46,225 nucleotides of DNA from Bacteroidia bacterium (GCA_026414975.1 JAOAHZ010000005.1:1-46225), one strand, 5' to 3'; shown: positions 7,343-15,545, counted from the first letter of the stretch. Numbers and translations are program-made. The notes: generated by a model not told the origin, from the letters alone.

Positions 7343-8535
7343 TAAAGTTGGATGCCGGGGAGGGTTGTATCGCATAGAGTGAAAGGAGCGGTCCGATAAG
7401 GGATGAAATAACGGGCTTCTGACCATAATCCTGCCGCATCGTAGATGAAGGAAGGATTTCCCCATCGGTCATAAATGGCACTCCAATCGGGCCGTTGGGT
7501 GGCCAGCTTCCATCGGAAGGGTACCGTCCAGTCACAAGCATAAGGGGATTGCAAACGCACATAGCAGAGGGGCTCTCCCCATAGGCAGCTACGAGCGGAT
7601 AAGACGAGCCGACAATCTGGACGGGAAACGATTGTCTCGGCCCAGCGGAGGCCTTGAAGAAGAGGGAGCAGAAGGCTCCCATAACGAAGAATAAGACTCC
7701 CCCGACTCTCCATGAGCAAAGACAGCCAGAGAGGAATGTTAGCTGAGGTTGGAATCGTCGCAAGGCTTGCCCAGAGTCGGTCCCGAAAAAGGCGCCTCTC
7801 TGCATATGGTTGTCGGAAATATTCTTGTCCTCGGGCTATCAACAGGAGAAGGCCCGCCAATCTTAGAACCCAATCTGTATAAGGGACCTGCTGAATATCC
7901 TGCCACGAAGCAAACCAAAAGGCTTGACTGTAAGCCTTGAGTAGCCCTACGGTATGCGTGGCTGCAGCTATACCCAAGCTGCTCCATATTAATCCTGCGC
8001 TCCAAAGCCAAAGAGCTTGTCCTGCTCGCTCTTCCAGTCGGCGGTAAGTTATCCATATAGCTGCTAAGCTGCTTATTGGATAGAGCCCGATGCCTACGCC
8101 AGATACTACGCCTCGCAAAAAGGGCTGATGAGCTGGGCGATTTATAAGAAGAAGCAGCCAGAGCATAGGCTCGCCCACTTCTATCGCTGTCCTCCATGGG
8201 AGAAGAAGGTAAGCCCCCAAAGCTACGCTAGCCCATAGTAGACCAGCTAACCTGAGAGTGGATTGAGTGTAGATTTTCCAGAAAAAGGCGGCTAAGGCGA
8301 TGCCTCCCATGGCTTTCCATCCTCGCAGGAGCCACGCTGTCCTTTCGCCGAAAGCTATGTGGGCATAGAGAAATAGAGCGTCTAATGGCGCGCGTAACTC
8401 TTGATAAGGATTGGCGCTCTGGAGGACTCGGTCGGCCGTAAGCATGTAAGCTGCCTCTAATGCAGGGGTACCGGCTGGCAAGAGGAGCCCTCCGACAATA
8501 GCTCCTGCTACGATCAGCCCCGCTACGACTTTCAA
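7330..8535 (-). CDS. polytopic membrane protein of unknown function
   Basis: 401 aa. The first 300 or so residues hold about 8-10 hydrophobic segments (for example VVAGLIVAGAIVGGLLLPAG and LLWASVALGAYLLLPW). The last 100 residues are soluble and Trp/Tyr-rich (SARSCLWGEPLCYVRL, RWGNPSFIYDAAGLWSEARY). The ANPYQELR stretch near residue 40 recalls DPY-type segments of GT-C or GT87 membrane glycosyltransferases, but I see no firm catalytic motif. The ATG overlaps the stop of the upstream PPIase gene by 4 nt, so the two are translationally coupled. This suggests an envelope role, by inference. Confidence 0.7.
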   Translation of the reverse strand: MKVVAGLIVAGAIVGGLLLPAGTPALEAAYMLTADRVLQSANPYQELRAPLDALFLYAHIAFGERTAWLLRGWKAMGGIALAAFFWKIYTQSTLRLAGLLWASVALGAYLLLPWRTAIEVGEPMLWLLLLINRPAHQPFLRGVVSGVGIGLYPISSLAAIWITYRRLEERAGQALWLWSAGLIWSSLGIAAATHTVGLLKAYSQAFWFASWQDIQQVPYTDWVLRLAGLLLLIARGQEYFRQPYAERRLFRDRLWASLATIPTSANIPLWLSLLMESRGSLILRYGSLLLPLLQGLRWAETIVSRPDCRLVLSARSCLWGEPLCYVRLQSPYACDWTVPFRWKLATQRPDWSAIYDRWGNPSFIYDAAGLWSEARYFIPYRTAPFTLCDTTLPGIQLYQRR

Positions 8536-10613
8536 AAGCCGAACCGATACCTTCGGTCCTCTATGCCTAAGCGCTCCTTCTGGGCCTCTAAGAAGCGTCC
8601 TGTGAGGAGGTTGGCTTGAGTAGTGGTTTGACCGGCGGCATAGCTACGGGCTGTGGCATCGGTCGCAGGCTCAGGGGCTTTTTTGTTGATTAGTTGGAGT
8701 ACATAGACGCCGTTAGTGCCTTCTATGAGGGAGCTGATTTGATTAGGCTGCATGGCAGCAGCGACTCCTAATACCTTAGGCTCTATCCCTATGCCCGGCA
8801 CCGCTACCCCTCCATAAAGAGCATTGTCGGCCCGACTAATGTAAGCTCCCGGACCGTAGGCTTCCTTGAGGGATTCTAAAGAGCCGCTTTTCCCCTCTAT
8901 GCGACGGCGTATGTATTCAGCTTTGAGCAGGTTGCGTGCCTTGGGTTCTATTTGATCTCGCACCTCTTCCCACCGCTTGTAGGGAGGCTCAGAGGCAGAG
9001 AGGATTTGGGCGACAACGAACGCATTCGTAGCTTCTAAAACCCCGGATAGATCACCTGCTTTGTGGTCAAAGGCCCACTGGACGATCTCTCGAGCCCCTA
9101 CAAGGGCTGGAATAGCAGGCGCAGAGGGGCGAATCGTCGGACTGACCCGTGGGCTAAGGCCGGCCTTCTGGGCCGCCTCATCTAAGCTCGTTTGAGCTTC
9201 CCGTGCTAACTGCTGGGCCCGTTGGCGCAGTTGAGCTAAAGTCTGAGAGCTTGGAGCGATTTCTTTGATTATGATGGCGAGCCGAGCTTGGCGTTCCTCC
9301 CGTTCTTGAACTTCCACGATATGGTACCCTTGATCTGAGGAGATGACTCCATACAGTCGTCCCACTGGAGCTTTCGCTAGGCCCTCGTAGAAGGTTCGCC
9401 CAAATCGTCCACTGGAGGTGTACCAGCCGAGCTCCCCGCTTGCAAACTTAGTCTGCCAGTCGTCAGAGAACTGGTTGGCTGCCTCAGCGAACTTCTCAGG
9501 GCGCAAGACTCGGTAAAGGCTGTCCGCCCGCTTACGGGCTGCGACGCTATCCAGCCCTTTGGCTATCATGATGTGCCGTAGGCGATAAACGGGCTGCGTA
9601 TCTCGTAGGATGGTATCCACTTTAGCTATGGCATATCCCTTGTCGCTTAAGTAGGGACCTATCAGTTGCCCTACCGAAGTTATAGAATCTCGCACCTCAT
9701 TAGGTAAATCTGGCCATCGCTTGAAGGAAAAATCCACGGGAAAATCGCTGTTAGCTGCTGCAAAGGCCGAGTCATCTTCTGCCCGAGCGAAAGCCTCCTT
9801 GAGTGAAGATAGACTTTCGTAGGTGGTGGCGGTATCGGCTGCCGAAGGTTCCTTGAAAAGAACTACGTAGCGAAGCACGCGTTCGGGCTCTGAAAGAGCG
9901 TACTCAGCCTTGTGTTTCTCGTAGTACCGCTTGATGTCTCGCTCTGAGATAGGGACGAGGGAGTCTGCTACGGCGCTGTAGCTAACGGCTAAGTAAGAGA
10001 AAGTAAGGCTGGTGTTGTCTAAGGCATTTTGGTAAGCAGCTAAGGGGGCTGGGACGTACGCTGCGGCCTTGAGAAGGGCTTCATACTTTTCTCGGAGGCG
10101 TACTTGGACCAGGTAATCTTCAAACTCACGGAGCTGCTTGGCAAACTCCGGGTTCGTCTCGGCTTGACGCAGGATTTGTTTGACGCGCTCTTTCTCGTAG
10201 GTCTGGTCGCCCTGTGAAAAAACCTGCATTACAAGCGGATGGGGGTTATCCGAAACAAACATTTCATACACTTCGGCATCTGAGACCTGTAGGCCTGCGA
10301 GCTCGGCTTCCTTTTGATACAAGCGATCGGATAGGAGCTGCTGCCAAACAGCTCCGCGGATTTGTTCTTCGGCAAAGGGGTCATTAGTCTCTCCTTGGTT
10401 ACGACGGGCGCGTTCATAGAGCTGGTTGTATTCAGCGTACCGAATCTCTTCCCCTCCAATTCGGGCTACGACGTCGCTCTGACCCCAAAGGGACTCACGA
10501 ATGAAGGCGTTACTTTGGAGCAGGTCGGTCAAGATAAAAATCAATAGCGAGAGGCCGATTAGTAGGACGGCTAACCCCGCCTTGTCGCGTATTTTTTGGA
10601 TGATACCCGCCAT
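8532..10613 (-). CDS. periplasmic peptidyl-prolyl isomerase, PpiD/SurA type
   Basis: 693 aa. It has an N-terminal anchor (AVLLIGLSLLIFILTDLL, about residues 14-31), then a SurA_N-like helical chaperone domain. A parvulin (PPIC) domain lies at about residues 340-440, with YRLRHIMIAKG, GELGWYTSSGRFG and DQGYHIVEVQ. A long C-terminal region may contain a second, degenerate parvulin-like unit. It matches the PpiD-like folding factors of Bacteroidota in length (about 700 aa) and order. It would act at the periplasmic face of the inner membrane on proteins leaving the Sec translocon. A -7 box is 7 nt upstream of the ATG. The downstream membrane protein gene is coupled through an ATGA overlap. Confidence 0.9.
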   Translation of the reverse strand: MAGIIQKIRDKAGLAVLLIGLSLLIFILTDLLQSNAFIRESLWGQSDVVARIGGEEIRYAEYNQLYERARRNQGETNDPFAEEQIRGAVWQQLLSDRLYQKEAELAGLQVSDAEVYEMFVSDNPHPLVMQVFSQGDQTYEKERVKQILRQAETNPEFAKQLREFEDYLVQVRLREKYEALLKAAAYVPAPLAAYQNALDNTSLTFSYLAVSYSAVADSLVPISERDIKRYYEKHKAEYALSEPERVLRYVVLFKEPSAADTATTYESLSSLKEAFARAEDDSAFAAANSDFPVDFSFKRWPDLPNEVRDSITSVGQLIGPYLSDKGYAIAKVDTILRDTQPVYRLRHIMIAKGLDSVAARKRADSLYRVLRPEKFAEAANQFSDDWQTKFASGELGWYTSSGRFGRTFYEGLAKAPVGRLYGVISSDQGYHIVEVQEREERQARLAIIIKEIAPSSQTLAQLRQRAQQLAREAQTSLDEAAQKAGLSPRVSPTIRPSAPAIPALVGAREIVQWAFDHKAGDLSGVLEATNAFVVAQILSASEPPYKRWEEVRDQIEPKARNLLKAEYIRRRIEGKSGSLESLKEAYGPGAYISRADNALYGGVAVPGIGIEPKVLGVAAAMQPNQISSLIEGTNGVYVLQLINKKAPEPATDATARSYAAGQTTTQANLLTGRFLEAQKERLGIEDRRYRFGF

Positions 10614-10620
10614 GTCGGCG

Positions 10621-10628
10621 CAAACTTA
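10621..10628 (-). promoter_or_regulatory. Bacteroidota -7 box TAAGTTTG
   Basis: Exact TAnnTTTG match, 7 nt before the ATG at 10613 of the PpiD-like gene. Confidence 0.55.
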
Positions 10629-10669
10629 GGCGAAAAAACTCTATCCCCATGGCGGGGTATCTAACCTCG

Positions 10670-10743
10670 TCGGGGAGGCGGGATTTGAACCCACGACCCC
10701 TAGTCCCCTAAACTAGTGCTCTACCGGGCTGAGCTACTCCCCG
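10670..10743 (-). tRNA. tRNA-Pro (anticodon AGG)
   Basis: A 74-nt cloverleaf without encoded CCA. The acceptor is CGGGGAG/CTCCCCG with discriminator A; C1-G72 and A73 are proline identity features. The D arm is GCTC...GAGC, the anticodon stem CTAGT/ACTAG with the 7-nt loop TTAGGGG, the variable loop GGGTC, and the T arm GTGGG-TTCAAAT-CCCGC. Positions 34-36 of the loop read AGG, with G37 as expected for proline. A34 is unusual for a bacterial proline tRNA; if converted to inosine it could read several CCN codons. A -7 box lies 9 nt upstream. Confidence 0.93.
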
Positions 10744-10752
10744 AAGTGGGGA

Positions 10753-10760
10753 CAAAAATA
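10753..10760 (-). promoter_or_regulatory. Bacteroidota -7 box TATTTTTG before tRNA-Pro
   Basis: Exact TAnnTTTG match, 9 nt upstream of the tRNA 5' end. No convincing -33 element is seen. Confidence 0.6.
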
Positions 10761-10762
10761 CA

Positions 10763-12181
10763 TCAATTTGGACTTATGTTGGGTTGCGCCCAGCGTAAAG
10801 CTCGCTGAATAGCTTGGCGCCACCGCTCTAAGGAGCCTCTCTTAGCTTGGGGAGTCCAACGCTGCTCTACTGGTAAATCCTTTATGGAAAGACCAGCCAT
10901 CCGCCCAGCCAAGGCCGCAGCACCCCAGGCTGTTACCTCTCCGTGGATGGGACGCACGATAGGCTTCTGAATCAAGTCAGCCTGAAGCTGCATCAGATGC
11001 GCATTGACGCTTACGCCTCCATCTACATGAAGCTCCTCTATAAAGCCGAAACTTTCCAGAGCATCTGCACTTTGATAAGCCATCGCCTCTAAGGCCGCTA
11101 AAAGGAGGCTTTCTCGGCTTGTCTCTCGGGTCAAACCGATGATCAACCCTCGAGCGTAAGGGTCCCAATAAGGAGCTCCCAACCCCGTGAAAGCTGGGAC
11201 GAAAAATACCTCTCCAGGAGCACCCTTGAGGGTATCTAACTCAGCGTAACTGGACAAGATGCCTATAGATTCCAACCACTGGAGGGCGGCGGCTGCGCTA
11301 AAGATAGCCGCTTCCCACGCATAAACAGGGGCTTGGCCCTCTATTTGCCATGCAATAGTGGTAAGAAGTCCAGCTGGGGCGGGTTGAGGGGTCGAGCCGA
11401 TATTCTTCAGTAAGAAGCACCCCGTTCCATAAGTATTTTTAGCAGTCCCGGGGGCATGAGCGCCATGTCCGTATAAGGAGGCCTGCTGGTCGCCTATGAC
11501 CGCATAAATCGGTATCGCTGTCCCCCCTAAGCGCGTCTCACCGTAAAAACTCCCGCTGGGACGCACTGGAGGCAGATGTATCCCGTCTAAGTCAAATACT
11601 TGCATTAGCTCTCTCTCCCATCGCAGGGTATGGATGTCAAAGAGAAGGGTGCGCGAGGCGTTGGACACGTCCGTTTGAGCCTTACCTGTGAGCTTGAGTA
11701 GAAGCCATGCATCTACGGTACCAAACTGCGCTGTACGGGGCACACCTCCCTCTTTTAGAAGCCAAGCCATTTTACTGGCAGAAAAGTAGGGGTCTATGAC
11801 AAGCCCTGTGCGCTGACGCAGAAAATCCCCCTGCGAACTTAGAGCCTCGCAGAGCGAAGCTGTGCGCCGGTCCTGCCATACGATAGCCCTGCCATAGGGG
11901 CGCCCAGTTTGAGGGTTCCATGCTATGGTGGTTTCTCGTTGATTGGTAATGCCAATCGCTGCAATGTCCGAAGGAGCTACCCCAGCGGTCTGTAGGGCTT
12001 CAGAGATAGCTTCATATTGAGCTTCCCATATCTCCTCGGGGTCTTGTTCTACCCAGCCTGGCTGGGGATAGTACAGAGGGATCGGGTGGCGACCCAAGCC
12101 GAGAATATCACCTCTAAGGGAAAACACAATAGCCCGCGCTGAGCTAGTCCCCTCATCTATGGCCAGTAGGACTTGACTCAT
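10763..12181 (-). CDS. glpK: glycerol kinase
   Basis: 472 aa, somewhat shorter than the usual 495-500. It belongs to the FGGY family and phosphorylates glycerol to sn-glycerol 3-phosphate with ATP. Visible features are the phosphate-1 loop (AIDEGTSSARAIVF), GITNQRETTIAWN, IVWQDRRT, VDAWLLLKLTGKAQTDVSNASRTLLFD (read in part), VIGDQQASLYGHGA and KNTYGTGCFLL. The ATG overlaps the stop of moxR by 4 nt, so the two are co-translated. No glycerol transporter or glycerol-3-phosphate dehydrogenase is nearby. Confidence 0.95.
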   Translation of the reverse strand: MSQVLLAIDEGTSSARAIVFSLRGDILGLGRHPIPLYYPQPGWVEQDPEEIWEAQYEAISEALQTAGVAPSDIAAIGITNQRETTIAWNPQTGRPYGRAIVWQDRRTASLCEALSSQGDFLRQRTGLVIDPYFSASKMAWLLKEGGVPRTAQFGTVDAWLLLKLTGKAQTDVSNASRTLLFDIHTLRWERELMQVFDLDGIHLPPVRPSGSFYGETRLGGTAIPIYAVIGDQQASLYGHGAHAPGTAKNTYGTGCFLLKNIGSTPQPAPAGLLTTIAWQIEGQAPVYAWEAAIFSAAAALQWLESIGILSSYAELDTLKGAPGEVFFVPAFTGLGAPYWDPYARGLIIGLTRETSRESLLLAALEAMAYQSADALESFGFIEELHVDGGVSVNAHLMQLQADLIQKPIVRPIHGEVTAWGAAALAGRMAGLSIKDLPVEQRWTPQAKRGSLERWRQAIQRALRWAQPNISPN

Positions 12182-13173
12182 AGCGCTGGTACTTTCTGCT
12201 CCATCAGGTAGCGGATGATTCGCTCAGGTGAAACCCCCTCAGCTTCAGCTTGATAAGAGAGTACCATCCGATGGCGCAATACAGGGATAGCTACATACTG
12301 AACGTCCTCTACATCAGGAGCGTACTTGCCGGAGAGGAGAGCATGAGCTTTAGCCGCTAAGATAAGAAACTGAGCCGCCCGAGGTCCAACGCCCCAACTC
12401 ACATTTTCGCGAATGAAAGGGTCTTTTGTCTCTTGCGGTCGCGTGCTTCGGGCTAAATCCACGGCGTACCGAACTACATTATCAGCGATCGGCATCTGTC
12501 GAACGAGCTTCTGAAGATGGAGAATCCTATCGGCTGAGAGCAGCGGCTTTATCTCTGGCTCCCATACCGCTGTCGTGCGCCGCATGATCTCCATCTCTTC
12601 CTCTCGAGAGGGATACCCCACATAGATGGCAAACATGAATCGGTCTAGTTGAGCTTCTGGAAGGGGGTAAGTTCCCTCTTGTTCTATAGGATTCTGGGTG
12701 GCTAAGACGAAAAAAGGATCAGGGAGCTCGCGTGTCTGGCCCGAGATAGAGACAGAGCGTTCTTGCATGGCTTCCAGGAGAGCTGACTGAGTCTTTGGAG
12801 AGGCTCGGTTGATTTCATCCGCTAAGATCACATGCGCGAATATGGGTCCGGGTGTGAAGCGGAAGTATCGCTGTCCAGTTTCAGGGTCTATCTGAAGGAT
12901 TTCGGTGCCCAGTATATCAGCTGGCATGAGGTCTGGTGTGAACTGAATACGATGAAAGCTCAGGCCCATGGCTTGAGCTAAGCTACTTACCATGAGTGTT
13001 TTAGCTACTCCCGGAGGACCGATGAGTAGGGCATGGCCGCGACCGAAGAGACTTAGAGCAAGAAAGTGTAACGGTTCTTCTTGTCCGACTATTATGGTGG
13101 CGAGACTCTTTCGTAGATGCTGATACACGGAGCGGAAGGCCTCGGCCTCTCGTTGGAGTGTTTCTCTGTCCAT
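12178..13173 (-). CDS. MoxR family AAA+ ATPase
   Basis: 331 aa. It has Walker A GPPGVAKT (about residue 52), Walker B VILADEINRA, sensor 1 FVLATQNPIEQEGTYPLPEA and the lid domain with SWGVGPRAAQF. MoxR ATPases act as chaperones for metal insertion or for assembly of complexes with vWA-domain partners. Those partners (DUF58, BatA/B) normally follow it in Bacteroidota but are absent here; glpK follows instead. The start MDRETLQ was chosen because the longer frame would run into the divergent ccmC. A one-mismatch -7 box, CATCTTTG at 13179-13186, lies 5 nt upstream of it. Confidence 0.9.
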   Translation of the reverse strand: MDRETLQREAEAFRSVYQHLRKSLATIIVGQEEPLHFLALSLFGRGHALLIGPPGVAKTLMVSSLAQAMGLSFHRIQFTPDLMPADILGTEILQIDPETGQRYFRFTPGPIFAHVILADEINRASPKTQSALLEAMQERSVSISGQTRELPDPFFVLATQNPIEQEGTYPLPEAQLDRFMFAIYVGYPSREEEMEIMRRTTAVWEPEIKPLLSADRILHLQKLVRQMPIADNVVRYAVDLARSTRPQETKDPFIRENVSWGVGPRAAQFLILAAKAHALLSGKYAPDVEDVQYVAIPVLRHRMVLSYQAEAEGVSPERIIRYLMEQKVPAL

Positions 13174-13210
13174 TGACACAAAGATGCTTAGGAAATGCGT
13201 TCCTTCGTAT

Positions 13211-13906
13211 ATGCGAATAGCTGGCGTGGTGGCTACGCTGGGTATCACAGTCGCTCTCCTCTTAGGGTTTTGGTTGCCTCTCCCGCCTATACCCGGCTTA
13301 GGGTGGACTGATCGGAACCTCTTTTTCCATGTACCGATGTGGTTTACCATGTATGCTCTCATGGGAATCTCGTTTTACTGGAGCGCACGATACCTACTGA
13401 AGGAGAAGGATGAGGCTGACTTGTGCGCCCGAGAAGCTGCATGGACGGCTATGTTTTTTGGGGTTTTGGGACTTCTCACGGGCATACTTTGGTCGCGAGT
13501 TACTTGGGCGGAAACGCTTCCAGACACGGACTTTCAAGCGTGGTGGGGATGGGACCCAAAGCAGACATTTGCCTTGATAGCCCTGCTAATGTATGGAGCT
13601 TACTTTATCTTACGCCAAAGTGTACGGGCTCCCCGCCTCAAAGCCCGATTAGCGGCGGTTTATAACATCGCAGCCACGATTTTGGTGTTGCCTCTAACTT
13701 TCTTCTTGCCTCGGTATTTGGGGGGTCTTCATCCAGGCGCTGAAGGCACACCGGCCTTTCGCTCTGAGGACATTAGCCTTATGCATAGGGTAGTTTTTTA
13801 TACGGCAGTGCTGGGTTTCATGGCCTTGGGTGTGTGGCTCTGGCAGCTTCGGACTCGGATAGCTCGACTCCAAGAGAAGTATGAGTCGGAGGCTCTGCAG
13901 GTCTGA
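13211..13906 (+). CDS. ccmC: heme exporter protein CcmC-like cytochrome c assembly protein
   Basis: 231 aa, six or so membrane segments. The WWD heme-handling signature (FQAWWGWDPKQTF) is flanked by the two conserved histidines in FFHVPMWF and LMHRVVFYT. CcmC presents heme to CcmE during cytochrome c maturation at the periplasmic side. The start is uncertain: ATG 13184 would add nine residues but would overlap the likely promoter of moxR, while ATG 13211 has TTCCTTCG 3 nt upstream. No other ccm gene is adjacent. The 3' end faces dtd across a spacer with a large hairpin. Confidence 0.88.
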   Translation: MRIAGVVATLGITVALLLGFWLPLPPIPGLGWTDRNLFFHVPMWFTMYALMGISFYWSARYLLKEKDEADLCAREAAWTAMFFGVLGLLTGILWSRVTWAETLPDTDFQAWWGWDPKQTFALIALLMYGAYFILRQSVRAPRLKARLAAVYNIAATILVLPLTFFLPRYLGGLHPGAEGTPAFRSEDISLMHRVVFYTAVLGFMALGVWLWQLRTRIARLQEKYESEALQV

Positions 13907-14158
13907 GTACGGGTGGAAGTAGATGAAGGTAAGTCCGGCCTGTTGTGATTCTTGGGTGATTGTTTTAGGTGGAGCTAAGGGGGGGGCGCGCCAGCGCCTT
14001 CGGCGCTGGCGCGCCCCCCCCTACTTACCACTAAACCCTAATCAAACCCCCTCCCCAACCTCCAAATCTTGCCTAATGCAGCATAACCCACAGCGGCATA
14101 GCAAATCCAACTTAGGGCTGTACTCCACGAAGACTCTCTGATGCGTCTCGCCCTCTGC
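13907..14158. other. convergent spacer between ccmC and dtd
   Basis: No credible gene. Apart from the hairpin at 13964-14035, the right half (14036-14158) is pyrimidine- and A-rich on the + strand and looks unstructured. An open frame of 72 codons crosses it, but its sequence is dominated by the palindrome and it has no similarity I recognise. Confidence 0.6.
13964..14035. repeat. large G/C hairpin with perfect 20-bp stem
   Basis: Bases 13979-13998 pair perfectly with 14002-14021 around the loop TTC. The stem is eight G:C pairs followed by CGCGCCAGCGCC. Outside it the arms pair again in shorter blocks: TAA with TTA, GTGG with CCAC, and TTTA with TAAA. No T-run follows on either strand, so it is not a typical intrinsic terminator, although its position between two converging genes suits transcript-end formation or protection. 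A REP- or MITE-like mobile palindrome is an alternative. Confidence 0.7.
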
Positions 14159-14617
14159 TCAAGATTTACGGCCTGTAAACTCCAGTAAAACCGTTACAGG
14201 CCCATCATTGGTCAAATGCACTTTCATCATGGCTCCAAAGCGCCCTGTTTGAACTGATACATCTGGAGCTTGCCGTCGTAGCTCAGCTAAGAAGGCCTCA
14301 TAAAGGGAGTGAGCTACATCTCCCGGGGCTGCTTCTATAAAAGACGGGCGAAAACCTTTCTCTAAGCGCCCGTATAGCGTAAACTGCGATACAATCAGAA
14401 GGGAGCCGCTCACCTCGCGTACTGAGCGATTCATTTTTCCAGCTTCGTCGGAGAAAATGCGCAGATTTAGAAGTTTATGGGCAGCTTGTGGTAGGAGGTC
14501 AAGGGTATCCTCTTTATGGAAGCCAATCAGCACAAGTAGTCCCCGCTGGATAGCTCCGATAATCTGACCGTCCACTTCTACAGAGGCCTGAGCGACGCGC
14601 TGTACGAGGAGGCGCAT
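14159..14617 (-). CDS. dtd: D-aminoacyl-tRNA deacylase
   Basis: 152 aa, normal length. DTD hydrolyses D-amino acids (and glycine from tRNA-Ala) off mischarged tRNA. Family motifs are visible: MRLLVQRVAQASVEVDG at the N-terminus, LLIVSQFTLYG (the SQxT motif) and RFGAMMKVHLTNDGPVT (the NxGPxT motif, with the cross-subunit Gly-cisPro). The ATG overlaps the rsgA stop as TAATG, so rsgA and dtd form one reverse operon. The enzyme is a cytoplasmic homodimer. Confidence 0.96.
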   Translation of the reverse strand: MRLLVQRVAQASVEVDGQIIGAIQRGLLVLIGFHKEDTLDLLPQAAHKLLNLRIFSDEAGKMNRSVREVSGSLLIVSQFTLYGRLEKGFRPSFIEAAPGDVAHSLYEAFLAELRRQAPDVSVQTGRFGAMMKVHLTNDGPVTVLLEFTGRKS

Positions 14618-15537
14618 TAAACGGTTTCAGACTTGAGCTCGTTAAGCATAGATAGGTAAGTGTGATAACGGGAGGTCGCAATCTCCTTTCGGCGTACAGC
14701 CTCTATCACAGCGCAGCCCGGCTCGTCTAAGTGGAGACAATTATTGAAGCGACAGGCACTCAGACGAATCCGCATTTCAGGGAAGTAGTGCGAAAGCTCT
14801 TGAGGAGCGAAATCTCTCGTCCGAAACTCTCCAAAGCCGGGGGAGTCTATGATTTCACCTCCTTCGGGCAGGTCATAAAGCGCAGTATAGGTCGTTGTAT
14901 GGCGTCCCCGCTGCGTTTGGCGCACCAAAGGTTGGGTCGCCAGGTTGAGGCTAGGGATTAGCCGATTGATGAGCGACGATTTTCCGACTCCACTCAGTCC
15001 TGTAAGAAAAGTACGAGCTCCTTGAAGGAACGACTTGACAGCCTCTATGCCTTCGCCCGTATAGGTAGAAATGGAAAAAACGGGATAGCGTATGTCGGCA
15101 TAAAGACGCATCAGTTCCTCTCGCTTACTTTGAGAGCGGGGGCGTAGCTTGAGGTCTGCCTTGGTGAAACCCAAAGCAGCCTTTACGCCATAAGCCTCAC
15201 ATAATACAAGAAATCCATCCACATATCTTAGGGGAGTGAATGGAGCTTCTACGGTTACCAAGAGCAGGGCTTGGTCTATATTACAAGCCAAAATCTGGCT
15301 GCGATAGGGGTGACTTGGGTCGGTCCGTACAAGCCAGTTCCGGCGAGGAAGAATTTCTTCAATGACCGCTATACCCTCCTCTAACCGAATCCGAACCTCA
15401 TCCCCCACAGCTATCGGTGTAGTAAAGTTGTGCTCCTCCAGTCTGAACTTGCCTCTCAGCGTAGCTGGGAATACGGCGCCTTCAGAAGTGCGTACTTGGA
15501 CATACTCACCTGCTGTTCTGACTACTGTAGCTTGCAT
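14617..15537 (-). CDS. rsgA: ribosome small subunit-dependent GTPase A
   Basis: 306 aa. It is a circularly permuted GTPase that assists late maturation of the 30S subunit. The order is an OB-fold (about residues 5-70), then G4 (GFTKADL), G1 (GLSGVGKSSLIN), G3 (DSPGFGEF) and a C-terminal zinc motif (CRFNNCLHLDEPGC). The ATG at 15537 was chosen over a TTG five codons upstream. The start region shares a few bases with the divergent epimerase promoter box (15538-15545), so the two promoters must overlap. Coupled to dtd. Confidence 0.95.
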   Translation of the reverse strand: MQATVVRTAGEYVQVRTSEGAVFPATLRGKFRLEEHNFTTPIAVGDEVRIRLEEGIAVIEEILPRRNWLVRTDPSHPYRSQILACNIDQALLLVTVEAPFTPLRYVDGFLVLCEAYGVKAALGFTKADLKLRPRSQSKREELMRLYADIRYPVFSISTYTGEGIEAVKSFLQGARTFLTGLSGVGKSSLINRLIPSLNLATQPLVRQTQRGRHTTTYTALYDLPEGGEIIDSPGFGEFRTRDFAPQELSHYFPEMRIRLSACRFNNCLHLDEPGCAVIEAVRRKEIATSRYHTYLSMLNELKSETV

Positions 15538-15545
15538 TACCTTTG
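15538..15545 (+). promoter_or_regulatory. Bacteroidota -7 box TACCTTTG
   Basis: Exact TAnnTTTG match, 9 nt before the epimerase ATG at 15555. It directly abuts the rsgA start codon on the other strand. Confidence 0.55.

Noticed and set aside
13923-14141. 72-codon forward open frame between ccmC and dtd
   Set aside because: Much of it is the G/C palindrome, the composition is odd (Arg/Pro/Gly then Ser/Thr/Asn), and there is no promoter box or similarity.
14617-15537. RsgA G4 motif TKAD instead of NKxD as a defect
   Set aside because: Thr at this position also occurs in well-studied RsgA proteins such as that of B. subtilis, so it is not unusual.
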